Source: Vibrio chagasii (GTDB lineage: Bacteria > Pseudomonadota > Gammaproteobacteria > Enterobacterales > Vibrionaceae). From it: a DNA stretch of 64,000 nt. The stretch is from assembly GCF_024347355.1 (NCBI RefSeq), contig NZ_AP025465.1:3348001-3412000 (forward strand). The letters are read 5' to 3'. The position numbers and the translations under genes were made by a program. The notes below the pieces were generated by a model. The model had not been told where the DNA came from. It did no database searches and saw nothing but the letters and a program-made list of their open reading frames with translations. Shown here piece by piece: positions 46,066 to 59,912 of this stretch (position 1 is its first letter; every line of letters begins with the position of its first letter).

Positions 46066-46091
46066 CTCAGAACCAATAATCTTATAAAAGA

Positions 46092-46514
46092 TTAGCGGCG
46101 CTGTTTTGTCAGTTCGATAACTCGTAACTGAGCAATGGCTTTAGCCAGTTCACCGGCCGCTTGTGCGAAGTCTATGTCGCCATGCTGATTTTGGATATTC
46201 TCCACAGCCTTGCGCTTAGCTTCTTCCGCCTTTGCTGCGTCTAGTTCTTCACCACGGATAGCTGTATCAGCCAGTACAGTCGCTGTACCAGGCTGAACTT
46301 CTACCATACCACCAGAAACATAAATGATTTCTTCGTGGCCGTGCTGCTTAACAATACGCACCATACCAGGCTTGATAGCGGTCAGCAGTGGAGTATGACC
46401 ATGGAAAATACCAAGCTCACCCTCACTACCGGTCACCTGAAACGTCTCAACAAGACCAGAGAAAAGCTTTTTCTCTGCACTTACTACGTCTAGGTGAAAG
46501 GTTATTGCTGCCAT
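46092..46514 (-). CDS. atpC: ATP synthase F1 subunit epsilon
   Basis: Central-stalk subunit that also inhibits ATP hydrolysis. The 140 residues comprise a beta-sandwich (1-85, [19 protein letters not shown]) and a C-terminal helical hairpin (about 88-137). Last gene of the atpIBEFHAGDC operon, 18 bases after atpD and before the operon terminator. Confidence 0.98.
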   Translation of the reverse strand: MAAITFHLDVVSAEKKLFSGLVETFQVTGSEGELGIFHGHTPLLTAIKPGMVRIVKQHGHEEIIYVSGGMVEVQPGTATVLADTAIRGEELDAAKAEEAKRKAVENIQNQHGDIDFAQAAGELAKAIAQLRVIELTKQRR

Positions 46515-46532
46515 ATCGCCTCCTAGTTAGCC

Positions 46533-47954
<1,422 letters not shown>

Positions 47955-47987
47955 TTAGTTTTACCTAAGCTTAAAACGAATAAGCGA

Positions 47988-48854
47988 TTAAACCGCTGCT
48001 GCGCCTGAAACGATTTCAGAAAGTTCTTGTGTAATAGCCGCTTGACGCGCCTTGTTGTACACAAGCTCTAAATCATCGATTAGGTCGCTAGCGTTGTCGG
48101 TTGCAGCTTTCATTGCAATCATTCGAGCCGCTTGCTCACAAGCAAGGTTCTCTACCACACCTTGGTACACTTGAGATTCGACGTAACGAACCAATAGTGC
48201 ATCTAGTAGTGGTTTTGGCTCAGGCTCATAAATGTAGTCCCAAGCATGATCGCGCTGCATATCTTCGCTATCTGATTTAGGCAAAGGAAGTAATTGATCG
48301 ATCGTTGGTTCTTGTACCATAGTGTTTTCAAACTTGTTGAACACTACGAACAGGCGATCCAATTCACCTTCATCATATTTCTTTAGCATTACGCTTACAG
48401 AGCCGATTAAGTCTTCAAGGCTAGGACTATCGCCTAGGCCAGAAACTTGAGCTGCTACTTTCGCGCCGCTGTTGTTGAAAAATGCTGTTGCTTTTGAACC
48501 GATAATTGCCAGTTCAACGTCAGCACCTTTCTCAGACCAATCTTTCATGTCGTTCATGGCTTTCTTGAACAAGTTAATGTTCAAACCACCACAAAGACCA
48601 CGGTCTGTAGAAACGATGATGTAACCAACACGTTTGGCTTCACGTTCCTCAAGATAAGGATGCTTATACTCAAGGCTACCGTTAGCCAAATGACCGATCA
48701 CTTTACGCATTGTTTCTGCATATGGACGAGTAGCTTCCATTGCGTCTTGAGAACGACGCATTTTTGAAGCTGCTACCATTTCCATTGCTTTCGTAATCTT
48801 CTGTGTGCTTTTAACACTACCGATTTTATTACGTATCTCTTTTGCGCCGGCCAT
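47988..48854 (-). CDS. atpG: ATP synthase F1 subunit gamma
   Basis: Rotor shaft that couples Fo turning to the catalytic sites. The 288 residues begin [20 protein letters not shown], the N-terminal coiled-coil half, and end in the second half with [19 protein letters not shown] (about 269-287). It sits between atpA and atpD in the operon. Confidence 0.99.
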   Translation of the reverse strand: MAGAKEIRNKIGSVKSTQKITKAMEMVAASKMRRSQDAMEATRPYAETMRKVIGHLANGSLEYKHPYLEEREAKRVGYIIVSTDRGLCGGLNINLFKKAMNDMKDWSEKGADVELAIIGSKATAFFNNSGAKVAAQVSGLGDSPSLEDLIGSVSVMLKKYDEGELDRLFVVFNKFENTMVQEPTIDQLLPLPKSDSEDMQRDHAWDYIYEPEPKPLLDALLVRYVESQVYQGVVENLACEQAARMIAMKAATDNASDLIDDLELVYNKARQAAITQELSEIVSGAAAV

Positions 48855-48902
48855 CGTTACTCTCCGTTAATGGTATGAGGTGACCCGAAGGCCACCCACC
48901 AA

Positions 48903-50444
48903 TTACCAGGTCTGGGTTGCTTTGAAATCGTCGACAAGCTTCTTCAGCTCAGCTTCGATATCATTGTTGTAAGCACCCGTTGTGTCGATCTGTGTAGCTA
49001 GATCGCCATATTGACCGCGAGCAAACGATAGTAAAGCAGCTTCAAAGTCTAGAAGCTTAGCAAGCTCTACGTCTTGAAGGTAACCACGCTCTGCAGCGAA
49101 GATTACAAGTGCTTGGTCAAATACAGACATAGGAGCGTATTGCTTCTGCTTCATTAGCTCTGTAACTTTTTGACCATGGTCTAGCTGCTTCTTAGTCGCT
49201 TCATCAAGGTCAGACGAGAACTGTGCGAATGCCGCAAGTTCACGGTACTGTGCTAGAGCTGTACGGATACCGCCAGATAGCTTCTTGATGATTTTAGTCT
49301 GCGCTGAACCACCTACACGAGATACTGAGATACCTGGGTCAACAGCTGGACGTACGCCCGCGTTGAATAGCTCAGTTTGTAGGAAGATCTGACCATCGGT
49401 AATCGAGATTACGTTCGTCGGTACGAATGCAGATACGTCACCAGCTTGCGTTTCGATGATAGGAAGAGCAGTTAAAGAACCAGTCTTGCCTTTCACTTCA
49501 CCGTTAGTGAATGTTTCTACGTAGTGTTCGCTTACACGAGCAGCACGCTCTAGTAGACGAGAGTGAAGGTAGAAAACATCACCTGGGAACGCTTCACGAC
49601 CTGGTGGACGCTTAAGTAGTAGCGAGATCTGACGGTAAGCTACAGCTTGCTTAGATAGATCATCATAAACAATCAATGCATCTTCACCGCGATCACGGAA
49701 GTATTCACCCATCGCACAACCTGCGTATGGCGCTAGGTATTGTAGCGCTGCAGATTCAGAAGCTGATGCAACAACAACGATAGTGTTAGCTAGCGCGCCG
49801 TGCTCTTCTAGTTTGCGAACTACGTTAGCGATAGTCGATGCTTTCTGACCGATTGCTACGTAGATAGAGAAAATACCTGAATCTTTTTGGTTAATAATCG
49901 CATCGATCGCCATCGCTGTTTTACCAGTTTGACGGTCACCGATTACTAGCTCACGTTGACCACGACCGATTGGGATCATTGAATCAACAGACTTGTAACC
50001 AGTTTGTACAGGTTGATCTACCGATTTACGGTCGATTACACCTGGTGCAATTACTTCTACAGGCGAAGTCAGTTTCGCTTCGATAGGACCTTTGCCATCA
50101 ATTGGCTCACCTAGTGTGTTTACAACACGACCAAGTAGTTCTGGACCTACTGGCACTTCAAGAATGCGGCCAGTACCTGTAACTTTCATGCCTTCCTGTA
50201 GGTCAGCATATGGGCCCATTACAACAGCACCAACCGAATCACGGTTCAAGTTAAGTGCTAGCGCGTAACGGCCACCCGGTAGTTCAATCATTTCACCTTG
50301 CATCACGTCCGCTAGGCCGTGAATGCTAAGGATGCCATCGCTTACCGAAACGATAGTACCTTCATTGCGAGCTTCACTAACAACGTCGAAAGATTCAATA
50401 CGTTGTTTAATTAGATCGCTAATTTCAGTGGAATTAAGTTGCAT
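48903..50444 (-). CDS. atpA: ATP synthase F1 subunit alpha
   Basis: Regulatory nucleotide-binding subunit. With ATG 50444 ([16 protein letters not shown]) the protein has 513 residues, the same as E. coli; the open frame upstream to 50474 overlaps atpH. Walker A is GDRQTGKT (169-176), and the arginine finger lies in VSRVGGSAQ (about 370-378). Follows atpH by 13 bases. Confidence 0.99.
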   Translation of the reverse strand: MQLNSTEISDLIKQRIESFDVVSEARNEGTIVSVSDGILSIHGLADVMQGEMIELPGGRYALALNLNRDSVGAVVMGPYADLQEGMKVTGTGRILEVPVGPELLGRVVNTLGEPIDGKGPIEAKLTSPVEVIAPGVIDRKSVDQPVQTGYKSVDSMIPIGRGQRELVIGDRQTGKTAMAIDAIINQKDSGIFSIYVAIGQKASTIANVVRKLEEHGALANTIVVVASASESAALQYLAPYAGCAMGEYFRDRGEDALIVYDDLSKQAVAYRQISLLLKRPPGREAFPGDVFYLHSRLLERAARVSEHYVETFTNGEVKGKTGSLTALPIIETQAGDVSAFVPTNVISITDGQIFLQTELFNAGVRPAVDPGISVSRVGGSAQTKIIKKLSGGIRTALAQYRELAAFAQFSSDLDEATKKQLDHGQKVTELMKQKQYAPMSVFDQALVIFAAERGYLQDVELAKLLDFEAALLSFARGQYGDLATQIDTTGAYNNDIEAELKKLVDDFKATQTW

Positions 50445-50457
50445 GCTCCAATCCCCA

Positions 50458-50991
50458 TTAAGACTGCAATGCATCGCTCAGGCGGTCTAGTCGACCACGC
50501 GCTGAGTTATCGATGACTAGGTCTCCGGCTCGAATAATAACTCCGCTAAGCAGAGTCTCATCTATACTGCAATTCAGCTGTACTTTGCGCGCTAGGCGCT
50601 GTTCCAATTTGCTGCTGATATCTGCGCGTTGTTCTTCTGAAAGTTCAACTGCTGAAGTTACTTCAACGTCGATCTCTTTCTCGTGCTCTTGTTTGAGCAA
50701 TAAGAACTCTTTGCAAACATCAGGAAAAGCCATTAAGCGGCCATTCTCTGCCATCACTTTAATCAAGTTCTGGCCGAATTCATCAAATTGTTCGCCACAA
50801 ACTGCAATGAATACTTCCGCTAATTTTTCAGCAGTTAGAGAACTGCTTAGTAGATTGTGGATATCATTGTTTTGTGCCACTTCGGCAGCAAAAGAGAGCA
50901 TTTGACTCCATTGGTCAAGCTCACCTTTCTCTACCGCAAAGTCAAAAGCTGCTTTAGCATAGGGGCGTGCGATTGTTGTCAAATCAGACAT
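50458..50991 (-). CDS. atpH: ATP synthase F1 subunit delta
   Basis: Connects the peripheral stalk to the top of F1. The 177 residues show the family start [11 protein letters not shown] (about 8-18) and the C-terminal [22 protein letters not shown] (two parts of about ten residues each). It lies 15 bases after atpF. Confidence 0.98.
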   Translation of the reverse strand: MSDLTTIARPYAKAAFDFAVEKGELDQWSQMLSFAAEVAQNNDIHNLLSSSLTAEKLAEVFIAVCGEQFDEFGQNLIKVMAENGRLMAFPDVCKEFLLLKQEHEKEIDVEVTSAVELSEEQRADISSKLEQRLARKVQLNCSIDETLLSGVIIRAGDLVIDNSARGRLDRLSDALQS

Positions 50992-51006
50992 ATACAGCCC
51001 CTTGCT

Positions 51007-51477
51007 TTAAAGTTTTGCAGTAATGTTGTCAAGAAGGTCTTTGTGTACGTCTTTATCGATCGTACGCTCAAGGATCTTCTCAGCACCAGCTATAGCCAGA
51101 GTTGCGACTTGTTTGCGCAGGTCATCACGGGCACGTGTGCGCTCAGCTTCAAGTTCTGCTTCCGCTTGCGCTAAGATTTTCTGGCGTTCTGCCTGAGCTT
51201 CTTCGCGAGCTTCATCAATAATTTGAGCTTTACGTTTGTTTGCCTGTTCAATAACCTCAGTTGCAGTGCGCTTTGCTTCTTTCATTTGCTCAGAAGCGTT
51301 GGCTTGTGCCAGGTTCAAGTCTTTAGCAGCGCGCTCAGCGGCTACTAGACCGTCAGCAATTTTCTTCTGACGCTCTTCAATTGCTTGCATGATTGGTGGC
51401 CATACATATTTCATGCAGAACCAAACAAACAGTGAAAAAGCAATTGCTTGACCTAGCAGAGTTGCGTTCATATTCAC
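51007..51477 (-). CDS. atpF: ATP synthase Fo subunit b
   Basis: Peripheral-stalk subunit. Of 156 residues, the first 25 form a membrane helix ([20 protein letters not shown]) and the rest a long charged coiled coil with many A/E/K/R residues that dimerises. A conserved arginine-rich hinge follows the helix. Located 59 bases after atpE. Confidence 0.98.
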   Translation of the reverse strand: MNMNATLLGQAIAFSLFVWFCMKYVWPPIMQAIEERQKKIADGLVAAERAAKDLNLAQANASEQMKEAKRTATEVIEQANKRKAQIIDEAREEAQAERQKILAQAEAELEAERTRARDDLRKQVATLAIAGAEKILERTIDKDVHKDLLDNITAKL

Positions 51478-51536
51478 AACAGCTACCCCTCGTTAAGAAT
51501 CAACTACAAAAATTTAATTAACTATTGAAGAGTTAA

Positions 51537-51794
<258 letters not shown>

Positions 51795-51846
51795 TTACGT
51801 TCTCCGATTAACATTAATAGTTAGAATAAAGCTTAAAAATTTTTTT

Positions 51847-53042
<1,196 letters not shown>

Positions 53043-53106
53043 GTATTCGTTCCTCTTTAAGCCCACTTTACCACTCGCTAAAAAGCGTGCTGAGAAATTG
53101 GCGAAA

Positions 53107-53134
53107 ATTATACGTTCAGCCAAATCGATTGCAA
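53107..53134 (-). promoter_or_regulatory. Promoter of the atp operon
   Basis: Minus-strand TTGCAA, 16 bases, TATAAT, with +1 expected near 53100, about 58 bases before the atpI start. It lies inside the 191-base gap between parB and atpI. Confidence 0.75.
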
Positions 53135-53210
53135 TAAGAACGCTGCAATCATTTACATTTTTGCATACAAACCGACAACTTTTGTACGAAATTACTTGTT
53201 TATTACATAA

Positions 53211-53224
53211 TTGACCTAAATCAA
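53211..53224 (-). promoter_or_regulatory. Candidate FNR-type palindrome upstream of atp
   Basis: Minus-strand TTGATTTAGGTCAA matches TTGATNNNNATCAA at nine of ten defined bases. It is centred about 118 bases upstream of the predicted atp start site and ten bases after the parB stop. Confidence 0.4.
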
Positions 53225-53233
53225 TTATCTCAT

Positions 53234-54115
53234 TTAGTACTCTAATTTAGCAATAAGTTGCTCTAATTTGTGAGGCTCATCAAGAGTAATTGTCACTTTT
53301 GACTTACCGCTAACAGAACGAGTAACTGAAACGTTTGCTTGCAATTTTTCAGTGAGTCTTCGTGAAAGTTCGATAGCTTCTGTGTCTTCTGGCTTCGATT
53401 CTGGCTCAACGTCTGGTTTTAAACACTTTTTGACAAGTTGTTCAGTTTGACGCACGGTCATGTTTTTGGTCGCCGCAGTGTTCGCTGCCTCAACCTGGGT
53501 ATCACCTTCGAGCGCAAGCAGTGCTCGAGCATGCCCCATTTCCAGTTGTTTATTGGAAACTAAACCTTTTACTTCATTTTCGAGCTGATTTAGACGTAAT
53601 AAGTTACTAACCGTTGCTCTCGATTTACCAATCACATCAGCGACTTGCTGGTGCGTCAGTTCAAATTCATTCTGTAAGCGCTCTAGCGCTTGTGCTTCTT
53701 CAATAACATTCAGGTCTTCACGCTGAATATTCTCGATTAACGCCATCGCAATCGCGGCCTTGTCTTCCACTCGCTTGACCAGACACGGCACTTGCTTAAG
53801 GCCTGCTTGACGAGCCGCTCTCCAACGACGCTCACCCGCAATAATCTCATACTGATCTTGCGCTAATGGACGTACAACGATTGGCTGAATGATGCCTTGA
53901 GATTGAATTGAAGCCGCCAGCTCTTCTAGCGCTTCAGACGCGATATCTTTACGCGGTTGATAAACACCTGGCCTCAAGCTACCAACAGCCAATTCTGTAA
54001 GCTCTCCATCAGCCGATAACGCCTGACTATGAGAAGCGACTTGCTGTTTTTCACGAGCCATTGAACTAGTTGCAAGCAATGCATCTAGCCCTTTTCCTAA
54101 ACCACGCTTAGACAT
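53234..54115 (-). CDS. parB: Chromosome partitioning protein ParB
   Basis: CTPase DNA clamp that loads on parS sites near oriC and spreads. The 293 residues contain the N-terminal domain (LRPGVYQPRKDI about 47-58, then GERRWRAARQAG about 92-103, the CTP-binding arginine box), a helix-turn-helix (LTHQQVADVIGKSRATVSNL), and a C-terminal dimerisation domain. It begins 24 bases after parA. I found no exact parS (GTTTCACGTGAAAC core) in the window. Confidence 0.98.
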   Translation of the reverse strand: MSKRGLGKGLDALLATSSMAREKQQVASHSQALSADGELTELAVGSLRPGVYQPRKDIASEALEELAASIQSQGIIQPIVVRPLAQDQYEIIAGERRWRAARQAGLKQVPCLVKRVEDKAAIAMALIENIQREDLNVIEEAQALERLQNEFELTHQQVADVIGKSRATVSNLLRLNQLENEVKGLVSNKQLEMGHARALLALEGDTQVEAANTAATKNMTVRQTEQLVKKCLKPDVEPESKPEDTEAIELSRRLTEKLQANVSVTRSVSGKSKVTITLDEPHKLEQLIAKLEY

Positions 54116-54138
54116 TGAGCGAATTCCTTTGGTTAGAC

Positions 54139-54912
54139 CTATACTGGGACTTCTTCACGACGCAACATTTCGCCAGCAAGTGCAAGGTATGCCTTAGCAC
54201 CAGCGGAATATTTGTCGTAGTACATTGCAGGTTTGCCGTGACTCGGCGCTTCAGCAAGACGTACATTTCTAGGGATCACAGTTCGGTAGACCTTGCTACC
54301 GAAGTGTTTTTTGAGTTGATCTGATACTTCGTTTGATAAGCGGTTGCGAGGATCATACATAGTACGCAGAAGACCTTCGATCTTCAGGTTCTCGTTCACC
54401 ACCGCCGCAAGCTTGCTTATGGTATCCATCAACGCAGTCAAACCTTCAAGAGCAAAGTATTCACATTGCATTGGAACTAATACGGAATCGGCAGCTGCCA
54501 TGGCATTAATTGTAAGAAGGTTTAATGAGGGTGGGCAATCAATAAAGATGAAATCATAATTATCGCGAATGGATGCGAGTGCGTTTTTAAGGCGAACTTC
54601 GCGCGCAAACACTTCCATCAGCTTGATTTCTGCCGCAGTAACATCACCGTTAGCGGCGATGAGGTCATAATTGCCAGATGTACTTCGACAAACCACCTCA
54701 TCAAATGGGGTGTCTTCAACCAACAAATCGTAAGCAGTTGCTTCAACCTGATATTTGTCGACACCGCTCGCCATAGTGGCATTACCTTGAGGATCGAGGT
54801 CAACAACCAATATCTTGCGCTTTGTCGCCGCCATTGATGCTGCTAAGTTAATGCAAGTTGTTGTTTTTCCTACGCCGCCCTTCTGGTTGGCAATTGCTAC
54901 GATTCTACCCAC
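54139..54912 (-). CDS. parA: Chromosome partitioning ATPase ParA (Soj-like)
   Basis: Deviant-Walker ATPase that moves the ParB-bound origin. The 257 residues start MGRIVAIANQKGGVGKTT, with the deviant Walker A KGGVGKTT (11-18) directly at the N-terminus, no helix-turn-helix ahead of it, as in chromosomal ParA type. DLDPQGNAT (about 40-48) and FIDCPPSLNLLT (about 123-134) are also present. Fourteen bases after rsmG. Confidence 0.98.
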   Translation of the reverse strand: MGRIVAIANQKGGVGKTTTCINLAASMAATKRKILVVDLDPQGNATMASGVDKYQVEATAYDLLVEDTPFDEVVCRSTSGNYDLIAANGDVTAAEIKLMEVFAREVRLKNALASIRDNYDFIFIDCPPSLNLLTINAMAAADSVLVPMQCEYFALEGLTALMDTISKLAAVVNENLKIEGLLRTMYDPRNRLSNEVSDQLKKHFGSKVYRTVIPRNVRLAEAPSHGKPAMYYDKYSAGAKAYLALAGEMLRREEVPV

Positions 54913-54926
54913 TATGGCCTCGCTGA

Positions 54927-55559
54927 TTATCCCTGACGCGATAAAGTTACTAGATGACGCTCTCCATCAAGCTCTGGTACTCGCAAAGCTTTGATGTCTG
55001 TCACTGAACACCATTCAGGTAACAGGTCGATTTCATCTCTAGGATGTTGTCCCTTAAGAGCCAAAAATACACCGGATTGCTCTTTAGGTAAATGGTGACA
55101 CCACTCTACCATGTCTGTCATTGACGCAAATGCGCGACTGAGCACTGCATCAAACTTTTCTTCAGGTTGAAACTCTTCAACACGGCTTTGGACCGGCACG
55201 ACGTTGTCGATTCCCAACTCGTGAACCACCTGCTTAATAAAACGAATACGCTTACCTAAGCTATCTAGCAAGTAAAACTCGCAGTCTGGGTTCATGATTG
55301 AGAGCGGAATCCCAGGTAAGCCAGGTCCGGTTCCCACATCGATAAAGCGCTTACCCTGTAAGTGAGTGCTAACAATGATGCTATCTAAGATATGTTTCAC
55401 CATCATTTCTAATGGGTCACGAACCGAAGTCAGATTGTAAGCCTTGTTCCATTTGTTGAGTAACTCAACATAGCCAACTAGCTGGCTACGTTGTTTTTCA
55501 GATACTTCTAGGTCAGTCTGGCCAATCAGGAGATCCAGTTTTTCGCGTAATACGCTCAT
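54927..55559 (-). CDS. rsmG: 16S rRNA (guanine-527 N7)-methyltransferase
   Basis: Methylates G527 of 16S rRNA; loss gives low-level streptomycin resistance in other species. The 210 residues contain NLTSVRDP (about 43-50), the SAM motif [16 protein letters not shown] (about 72-87) and LSRAFASM. Its start overlaps the mnmG stop by one base, the classical gidA-gidB pair. Confidence 0.98.
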   Translation of the reverse strand: MSVLREKLDLLIGQTDLEVSEKQRSQLVGYVELLNKWNKAYNLTSVRDPLEMMVKHILDSIIVSTHLQGKRFIDVGTGPGLPGIPLSIMNPDCEFYLLDSLGKRIRFIKQVVHELGIDNVVPVQSRVEEFQPEEKFDAVLSRAFASMTDMVEWCHHLPKEQSGVFLALKGQHPRDEIDLLPEWCSVTDIKALRVPELDGERHLVTLSRQG

Positions 55560-57454
55560 TATGCTTCCTCACCCTTTTTCAACAGGCCGTGTTTTTTCAA
55601 GTAAACCAATAGGATTGAAATTGCCGCAGGTGTAATACCCGAAATACGAGAAGCAATACCAATTGAATCCGGTTTAGCGTTAGTTAGTTTTAGAACTACT
55701 TCGTTAGAAAGCCCTTTTACCTGGCTGTAATCAATATCAGCCGGCAGTTTGGTGTTTTCATGACGCAGTGATTTTTCAATTTCGTCTTGTTGACGCTGAA
55801 TGTAGCCTTCGTACTTCACTTGGATCTCAACTTGCTCAGCCGCTTGTTGATCTTCCAGTGCTGGAGAAAAACGATCCAGAGCCGTCAGCTGTGAATAAGT
55901 CATTTCTGGACGACGCAGAAGATCTTCTCCGCTCGCTTCACGAGACATCGGTGTTTTTAGGATCTGGTTCAGCGCGCCAATATCTTCAGATTTTGGATTA
56001 ATCCAAGTCTCTTTCAGACGCTGACGCTCTTTCTCCATGTTGTCCATCTTCTCGTTGAATCGAGCCCAACGCGCATCATCAACCAAACCAAGTTCACGAG
56101 ATTTTTCTGTCAGACGGATATCGGCGTTGTCTTCACGAAGCAACAGACGGTATTCCGCACGAGACGTAAACATACGGTACGGTTCTTTGGTGCCCATAGT
56201 TGATAGGTCATCGATAAGAACGCCCATGTAAGCTTGGTCACGACGTGGGCTCCAGCCCTCTTTGCCTTGAGTGAATAAGCTTGCGTTTAAGCCAGCCATG
56301 AGGCCTTGTGCTGCTGCTTCTTCATAACCGGTAGTACCGTTAATTTGACCAGCAAAGAACAAGCCTTTAATAAACTTAGTTTCGTAAGTCAGTTTTAGGT
56401 CGCGAGGATCAAAGAAATCATACTCAATTGCGTAGCCAGGACGCACGATGTGAGCATTTTCGAACCCTTTCATTGAGCGAACAATTTGAACCTGTACATC
56501 AAACGGCAGACTAGTAGAGATACCATTCGGGTATAACTCATGTGTCGTTAGGCCTTCAGGCTCAATAAAAATTTGGTGGCTGTTTTTATCAGCAAAACGC
56601 ATCACTTTGTCTTCAATCGAAGGACAGTAGCGAGGACCAATACCCTCAATCACGCCAGCGTACATCGGGCTACGGTCAAGGTTGGCACGAATCACATCGT
56701 GCGTATTTTCATTGGTATGCGTGATGTAACATGGGATTTGGCGCGGCTGTTGTGCTCGGCTGCCCATGAATGAGAAAACCGGTGTTGGGTTATCACCGTG
56801 CTGAACCTCAAGTTCAGAAAAATCAACACTGCGCGCATCGATACGAGGAGGTGTACCTGTTTTCAGGCGATCAACTCGAAATGGAAGATCACGAAGTCGG
56901 TCAGCCAAAGCGATCGATGGTGGATCGCCAGCACGACCACCAGAAGAGCTTTCCATACCAATATGGATCTTACCGCCGAGGAATGTCCCTACCGTCAGTA
57001 CCACAGCATTAGCACGGAACTTAAGGCCCATTTGAGTGACCACACCGACCACTTGATCCTGTTCAACGATCAGGTCATCAACCGATTGCTGGAACAAGGT
57101 TAGATTTGGCGTGTTTTCAAGGACATTACGAACAAAGGCTTTGTAGAGTGCACGGTCTGCTTGAGCGCGAGTTGCACGAACCGCAGGGCCTTTTGACGCG
57201 TTTAGTGTTCTGAACTGAATACCTGCATGATCAATGGCTTGCGCCATCAAACCACCCATTGCATCGACCTCTTTCACCAAGTGGCCCTTACCGATACCAC
57301 CGATAGCTGGGTTACAAGACATTTGTCCCAAGGTATCGATATTATGAGTAAGTAATAACGTACTTTGACCAGTACGTGCAGATGCGAGTGCGGCTTCCGT
57401 TCCTGCATGGCCGCCACCAACAACGATGACGTCAAATTTTTCGTGATAAAGCAT
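55559..57454 (-). CDS. mnmG: tRNA uridine-34 modification enzyme MnmG (GidA)
   Basis: FAD enzyme that, with MnmE, puts the cmnm5 group on U34 of tRNAs. The 631 residues start with FAD-binding [12 protein letters not shown] (13-24) and include [15 protein letters not shown] (about 45-59) with a conserved cysteine, and the C-terminal helical domain (about 550-630) that binds MnmE. It is the first gene left of oriC. Its partner mnmE lies right of oriC in this window. Confidence 0.99.
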   Translation of the reverse strand: MLYHEKFDVIVVGGGHAGTEAALASARTGQSTLLLTHNIDTLGQMSCNPAIGGIGKGHLVKEVDAMGGLMAQAIDHAGIQFRTLNASKGPAVRATRAQADRALYKAFVRNVLENTPNLTLFQQSVDDLIVEQDQVVGVVTQMGLKFRANAVVLTVGTFLGGKIHIGMESSSGGRAGDPPSIALADRLRDLPFRVDRLKTGTPPRIDARSVDFSELEVQHGDNPTPVFSFMGSRAQQPRQIPCYITHTNENTHDVIRANLDRSPMYAGVIEGIGPRYCPSIEDKVMRFADKNSHQIFIEPEGLTTHELYPNGISTSLPFDVQVQIVRSMKGFENAHIVRPGYAIEYDFFDPRDLKLTYETKFIKGLFFAGQINGTTGYEEAAAQGLMAGLNASLFTQGKEGWSPRRDQAYMGVLIDDLSTMGTKEPYRMFTSRAEYRLLLREDNADIRLTEKSRELGLVDDARWARFNEKMDNMEKERQRLKETWINPKSEDIGALNQILKTPMSREASGEDLLRRPEMTYSQLTALDRFSPALEDQQAAEQVEIQVKYEGYIQRQQDEIEKSLRHENTKLPADIDYSQVKGLSNEVVLKLTNAKPDSIGIASRISGITPAAISILLVYLKKHGLLKKGEEA

Positions 57455-57499
57455 GAACCGACCTCAGGTATTCAAACGTTTTCTAGACTGATAAAAAGG

Positions 57500-57890
57500 A
57501 GCGATATTCTACCTGTTTTCATAGCTTGAGAAAACGTTTTTGGAATTTTTCGATTAAGCTGTTTTTAATTAATATAGATAAGATCTTTAAAGAGATCTTT
57601 TATTGGATCTATTATTAGGATCGAAGCGGTCTGTGGATAAGTCAAAAATGATCAACGAGATCATGGATCTTTTTTGGATCAAATGATGTGATCTAACTTT
57701 GATCAGGATGAGGATTAGCTGGGATCAAAATGGCTACTTATTCACAGGGGTAAATAGCTCTAAAACTTGTTATTTGGATAACTATAGGTTAATCACCGAA
57801 TATGTATGATCTTATCCACAACAGATCTTGAAAATAAATGGCTAATTTTCGGCTTTTACCCCAAAAAGTTATTCACAATCTCGATATTCA
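57500..57890. other. oriC: Chromosomal replication origin oriC (chromosome 1)
   Basis: Gene-free gap between mnmG and mioC, the standard oriC location. Five DnaA boxes: TGTGGATAA (57632-57640, minus), TTATTCACA (57738-57746), TTTGGATAA (57773-57781, minus), TTATCCACA (57812-57820) and TTATTCACA (57869-57877). The order and types resemble E. coli R1, R2, R3, R4 and a fifth box. I count 13 GATC sites between 57580 and 57830, far above chance, as needed for Dam/SeqA control. An AT-rich unwinding element lies on the mnmG side. Confidence 0.96.
57541..57625. other. DNA unwinding element with three GATC-led 13-mers
   Basis: AT-rich stretch on the mnmG side of oriC. It carries GATCTTTAAAGA (57582), GATCTTTTATTG (57594) and GATCTATTATTA (57606), each close to the GATCTNTTNTTTT 13-mer of E. 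coli, 12 bases apart. The nearest DnaA box starts at 57632. Confidence 0.85.
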
Positions 57891-57894
57891 GGCA

Positions 57895-57923
57895 CAAAAA
57901 AAGCGGCAAAAGCCGCTTTTTTA
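57895..57923 (-). terminator. Terminator of mioC, at the oriC boundary
   Basis: AAAAAAGCGGC and GCCGCTTTTTT pair around AAAA with T runs on both strands. It begins 14 bases past the mioC stop and ends before the first DnaA box, so mioC transcription should not enter oriC. Confidence 0.9.
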
Positions 57924-57936
57924 AGAGAATAGAGGG

Positions 57937-58371
57937 TTAAAATTGGTCACTATGATCGTTAAACCACTCTTCTGCAGCGTCTTCAGGGACCGGAGTCTCC
58001 AAAACATCGATGGTAAAACAGTCAGAAATCGCCTGTCCGCCAAGTTTTGTTAATAACTCATGAGCGGTTTGGCCTGCTGCGCAGAAGGTGTCGTAGCTTG
58101 AATCACCAATGGCAATGACTGCAAAGCGAACCTTATCGAGTTGAGGTGCGTGCTCTGTCAGATCGGCTATGAATGGCTTGATATTGTCAGGAAATTCACC
58201 GGCACCATGGGTCGAGGTCACCACTAACCAGAAGCCTTGTTGAGGGATATCATTGTATGTAGGCTGGTTGTGTAGCGTTATCTCATGGCCTTGTTCTTCT
58301 AGAAGATCATTAAGGTGATCGCCAACGTATTCAGCGCCACCTAAGGTGCTACCTGTAATAATGTGGATCAT
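57937..58371 (-). CDS. mioC: FMN-binding protein MioC
   Basis: Flavodoxin-like protein; E. coli MioC supports biotin synthase activity. With ATG 58371 ([20 protein letters not shown]) there are 144 residues; the open frame upstream to 58404 is not conserved. The FMN phosphate loop [11 protein letters not shown] (about 6-16), [12 protein letters not shown] (about 55-66) and GDSSYDTFC (about 85-93) fit flavodoxins. Next to oriC and reading toward it, as in E. coli. Confidence 0.95.
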   Translation of the reverse strand: MIHIITGSTLGGAEYVGDHLNDLLEEQGHEITLHNQPTYNDIPQQGFWLVVTSTHGAGEFPDNIKPFIADLTEHAPQLDKVRFAVIAIGDSSYDTFCAAGQTAHELLTKLGGQAISDCFTIDVLETPVPEDAAEEWFNDHSDQF

Positions 58372-58421
58372 TAAGCTGTCCTTACTAAAGAAAAAGGTCG
58401 GCATTAGCCAGCCTTCTTGGG

Positions 58422-59783
58422 TTATTTACCAATACAGAATGAAGAGAAGATACGCCCCAAGAGATCGTCTGAGCTGAACTCGCCCGTTATCTCATTAAGG
58501 TGTTGCTGAGTGATACGAAGCTCTTCCGCCAAGATTTCACCCGCCATGTAGCCTTCAAGTTGCTGCTGGCCAATATCGAGGTGCTCAGAGGCACGCTCAA
58601 GCGCATCTAAGTGACGACGGCGAGCCATAAAGCCACCTTCATGACCACCAGCAAAGCCCATACACTCTTTTAGATGACTGCGTAGGGCATCCACGCCTTG
58701 ACCTGTTTTTGCGGACAAGCGAATCAGAGTTGGATCGTTTACGTGACAAATCCCGAGCTCTTCATTGGTTTGATCCGCTTTGTTACGAATGACGGTCATC
58801 CCTATGTTATTTGGCAAACGATCAACGAAATCTGGCCAGATATCTTTCGGGTCAGTGGCATCGGTTGTAGTGCCATCCACCATAAATAGGACTCGGTCAG
58901 CCTGAGCAATTTCTTCCCAAGCACGCTCAATGCCGATTTTTTCGACTTCGTCAGATGCATCACGTAAGCCTGCGGTATCGATAATATGCAGTGGCATACC
59001 ATCAATATGGATATGCTCTCGCAGTACATCACGTGTGGTACCAGCAATATCGGTCACGATTGCCGACTCTTTGCCTGACAGCGCGTTCAGTAGACTAGAT
59101 TTACCGGCATTTGGGCGACCAGCGATCACCACCTTCATGCCTTCACGCATGATGGCGCCTTGGTTGGCTTCTTGGCGCACCGCCTCTAGGTTATCGATGA
59201 TAGCCTGTAAGTCAGCACTTACTTTACCGTCAGCCAGAAAGTCGATTTCTTCTTCAGGGAAGTCTATCGCTGCTTCAACATAGATTCGTAGGTGAATCAG
59301 TGAATCGACCAGCGTATTAATGCGCTTAGAGAACTCACCTTGCAATGATTGCAGCGCTGATTTTGCCGCTTCTTCTGAGCTTGCGTCAATCAAGTCAGCA
59401 ATCGCTTCAGCTTGGGTTAAGTCCATCTTGTCGTTCAAGAACGCACGCTCTGAGAACTCACCAGGGCGAGCTGCACGCACACCAGAGATCCCCAGGATGC
59501 GCTTGATGAGCATATCCATAACCACTGGGCCACCGTGACCTTGCAGCTCTAGAACGTCTTCGCCGGTAAAAGAGTGCGGGTTAGGGAAGTAGAGCGCGAT
59601 ACCTTGGTCGAGCTCGATGCCATCGGCAGATTTAAAAGGTAGGTACTCAGCGTAGCGAGGCTTAAGTGTTTTTCCCGTTACTTCTAGGGCAACCTGAGTC
59701 GCTAATGGGCCGGAAACGCGGATAATACCGACGCCACCACGGCCGGGCGCGGTCGCTTGAGCAACAATCGTATCTGTAGTCAT
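58422..59783 (-). CDS. mnmE: tRNA modification GTPase MnmE (TrmE)
   Basis: Partner of MnmG in U34 modification. I chose ATG 59783 ([19 protein letters not shown]), giving 453 residues as in E. coli; upstream starts to 59825 are not conserved. N-terminal folate domain (1-118), helical domain, and a G domain with [12 protein letters not shown] (about 222-233), DIAGTTRD (about 247-254) and DTAGLR (about 270-275). The C-terminal CIGK holds the essential cysteine (Cys450). Confidence 0.98.
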   Translation of the reverse strand: MTTDTIVAQATAPGRGGVGIIRVSGPLATQVALEVTGKTLKPRYAEYLPFKSADGIELDQGIALYFPNPHSFTGEDVLELQGHGGPVVMDMLIKRILGISGVRAARPGEFSERAFLNDKMDLTQAEAIADLIDASSEEAAKSALQSLQGEFSKRINTLVDSLIHLRIYVEAAIDFPEEEIDFLADGKVSADLQAIIDNLEAVRQEANQGAIMREGMKVVIAGRPNAGKSSLLNALSGKESAIVTDIAGTTRDVLREHIHIDGMPLHIIDTAGLRDASDEVEKIGIERAWEEIAQADRVLFMVDGTTTDATDPKDIWPDFVDRLPNNIGMTVIRNKADQTNEELGICHVNDPTLIRLSAKTGQGVDALRSHLKECMGFAGGHEGGFMARRRHLDALERASEHLDIGQQQLEGYMAGEILAEELRITQQHLNEITGEFSSDDLLGRIFSSFCIGK

Positions 59784-59856
59784 AGTTGTGCCTGCTAGCA
59801 TGTGAACGCGAAAAAGGGCATTCACGATTAATCAATTAGCTGAATTGTAATCAGCT

Positions 59857-59892
59857 AAAAACAAAAAGGCGACCTTTTGGTCGCCTTTCTTT
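59857..59892 (-). terminator. Terminator of the rpmH-rnpA-yidD-yidC operon
   Basis: AAAGGCGACC and GGTCGCCTTT pair around TTTT with a minus-strand TTTTTGTTTTT tail, 21 bases after yidC. Stem and flank nearly repeat the atp terminator at 46031. Confidence 0.92.
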
Positions 59893-59912
59893 AGCTCTTT
59901 CTATTATCGAAC

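Noticed and set aside
53234..57900. parS sites for ParB
   Set aside because: No exact GTTTCACGTGAAAC-type sequence was found in the window; sites are probably elsewhere near the origin.
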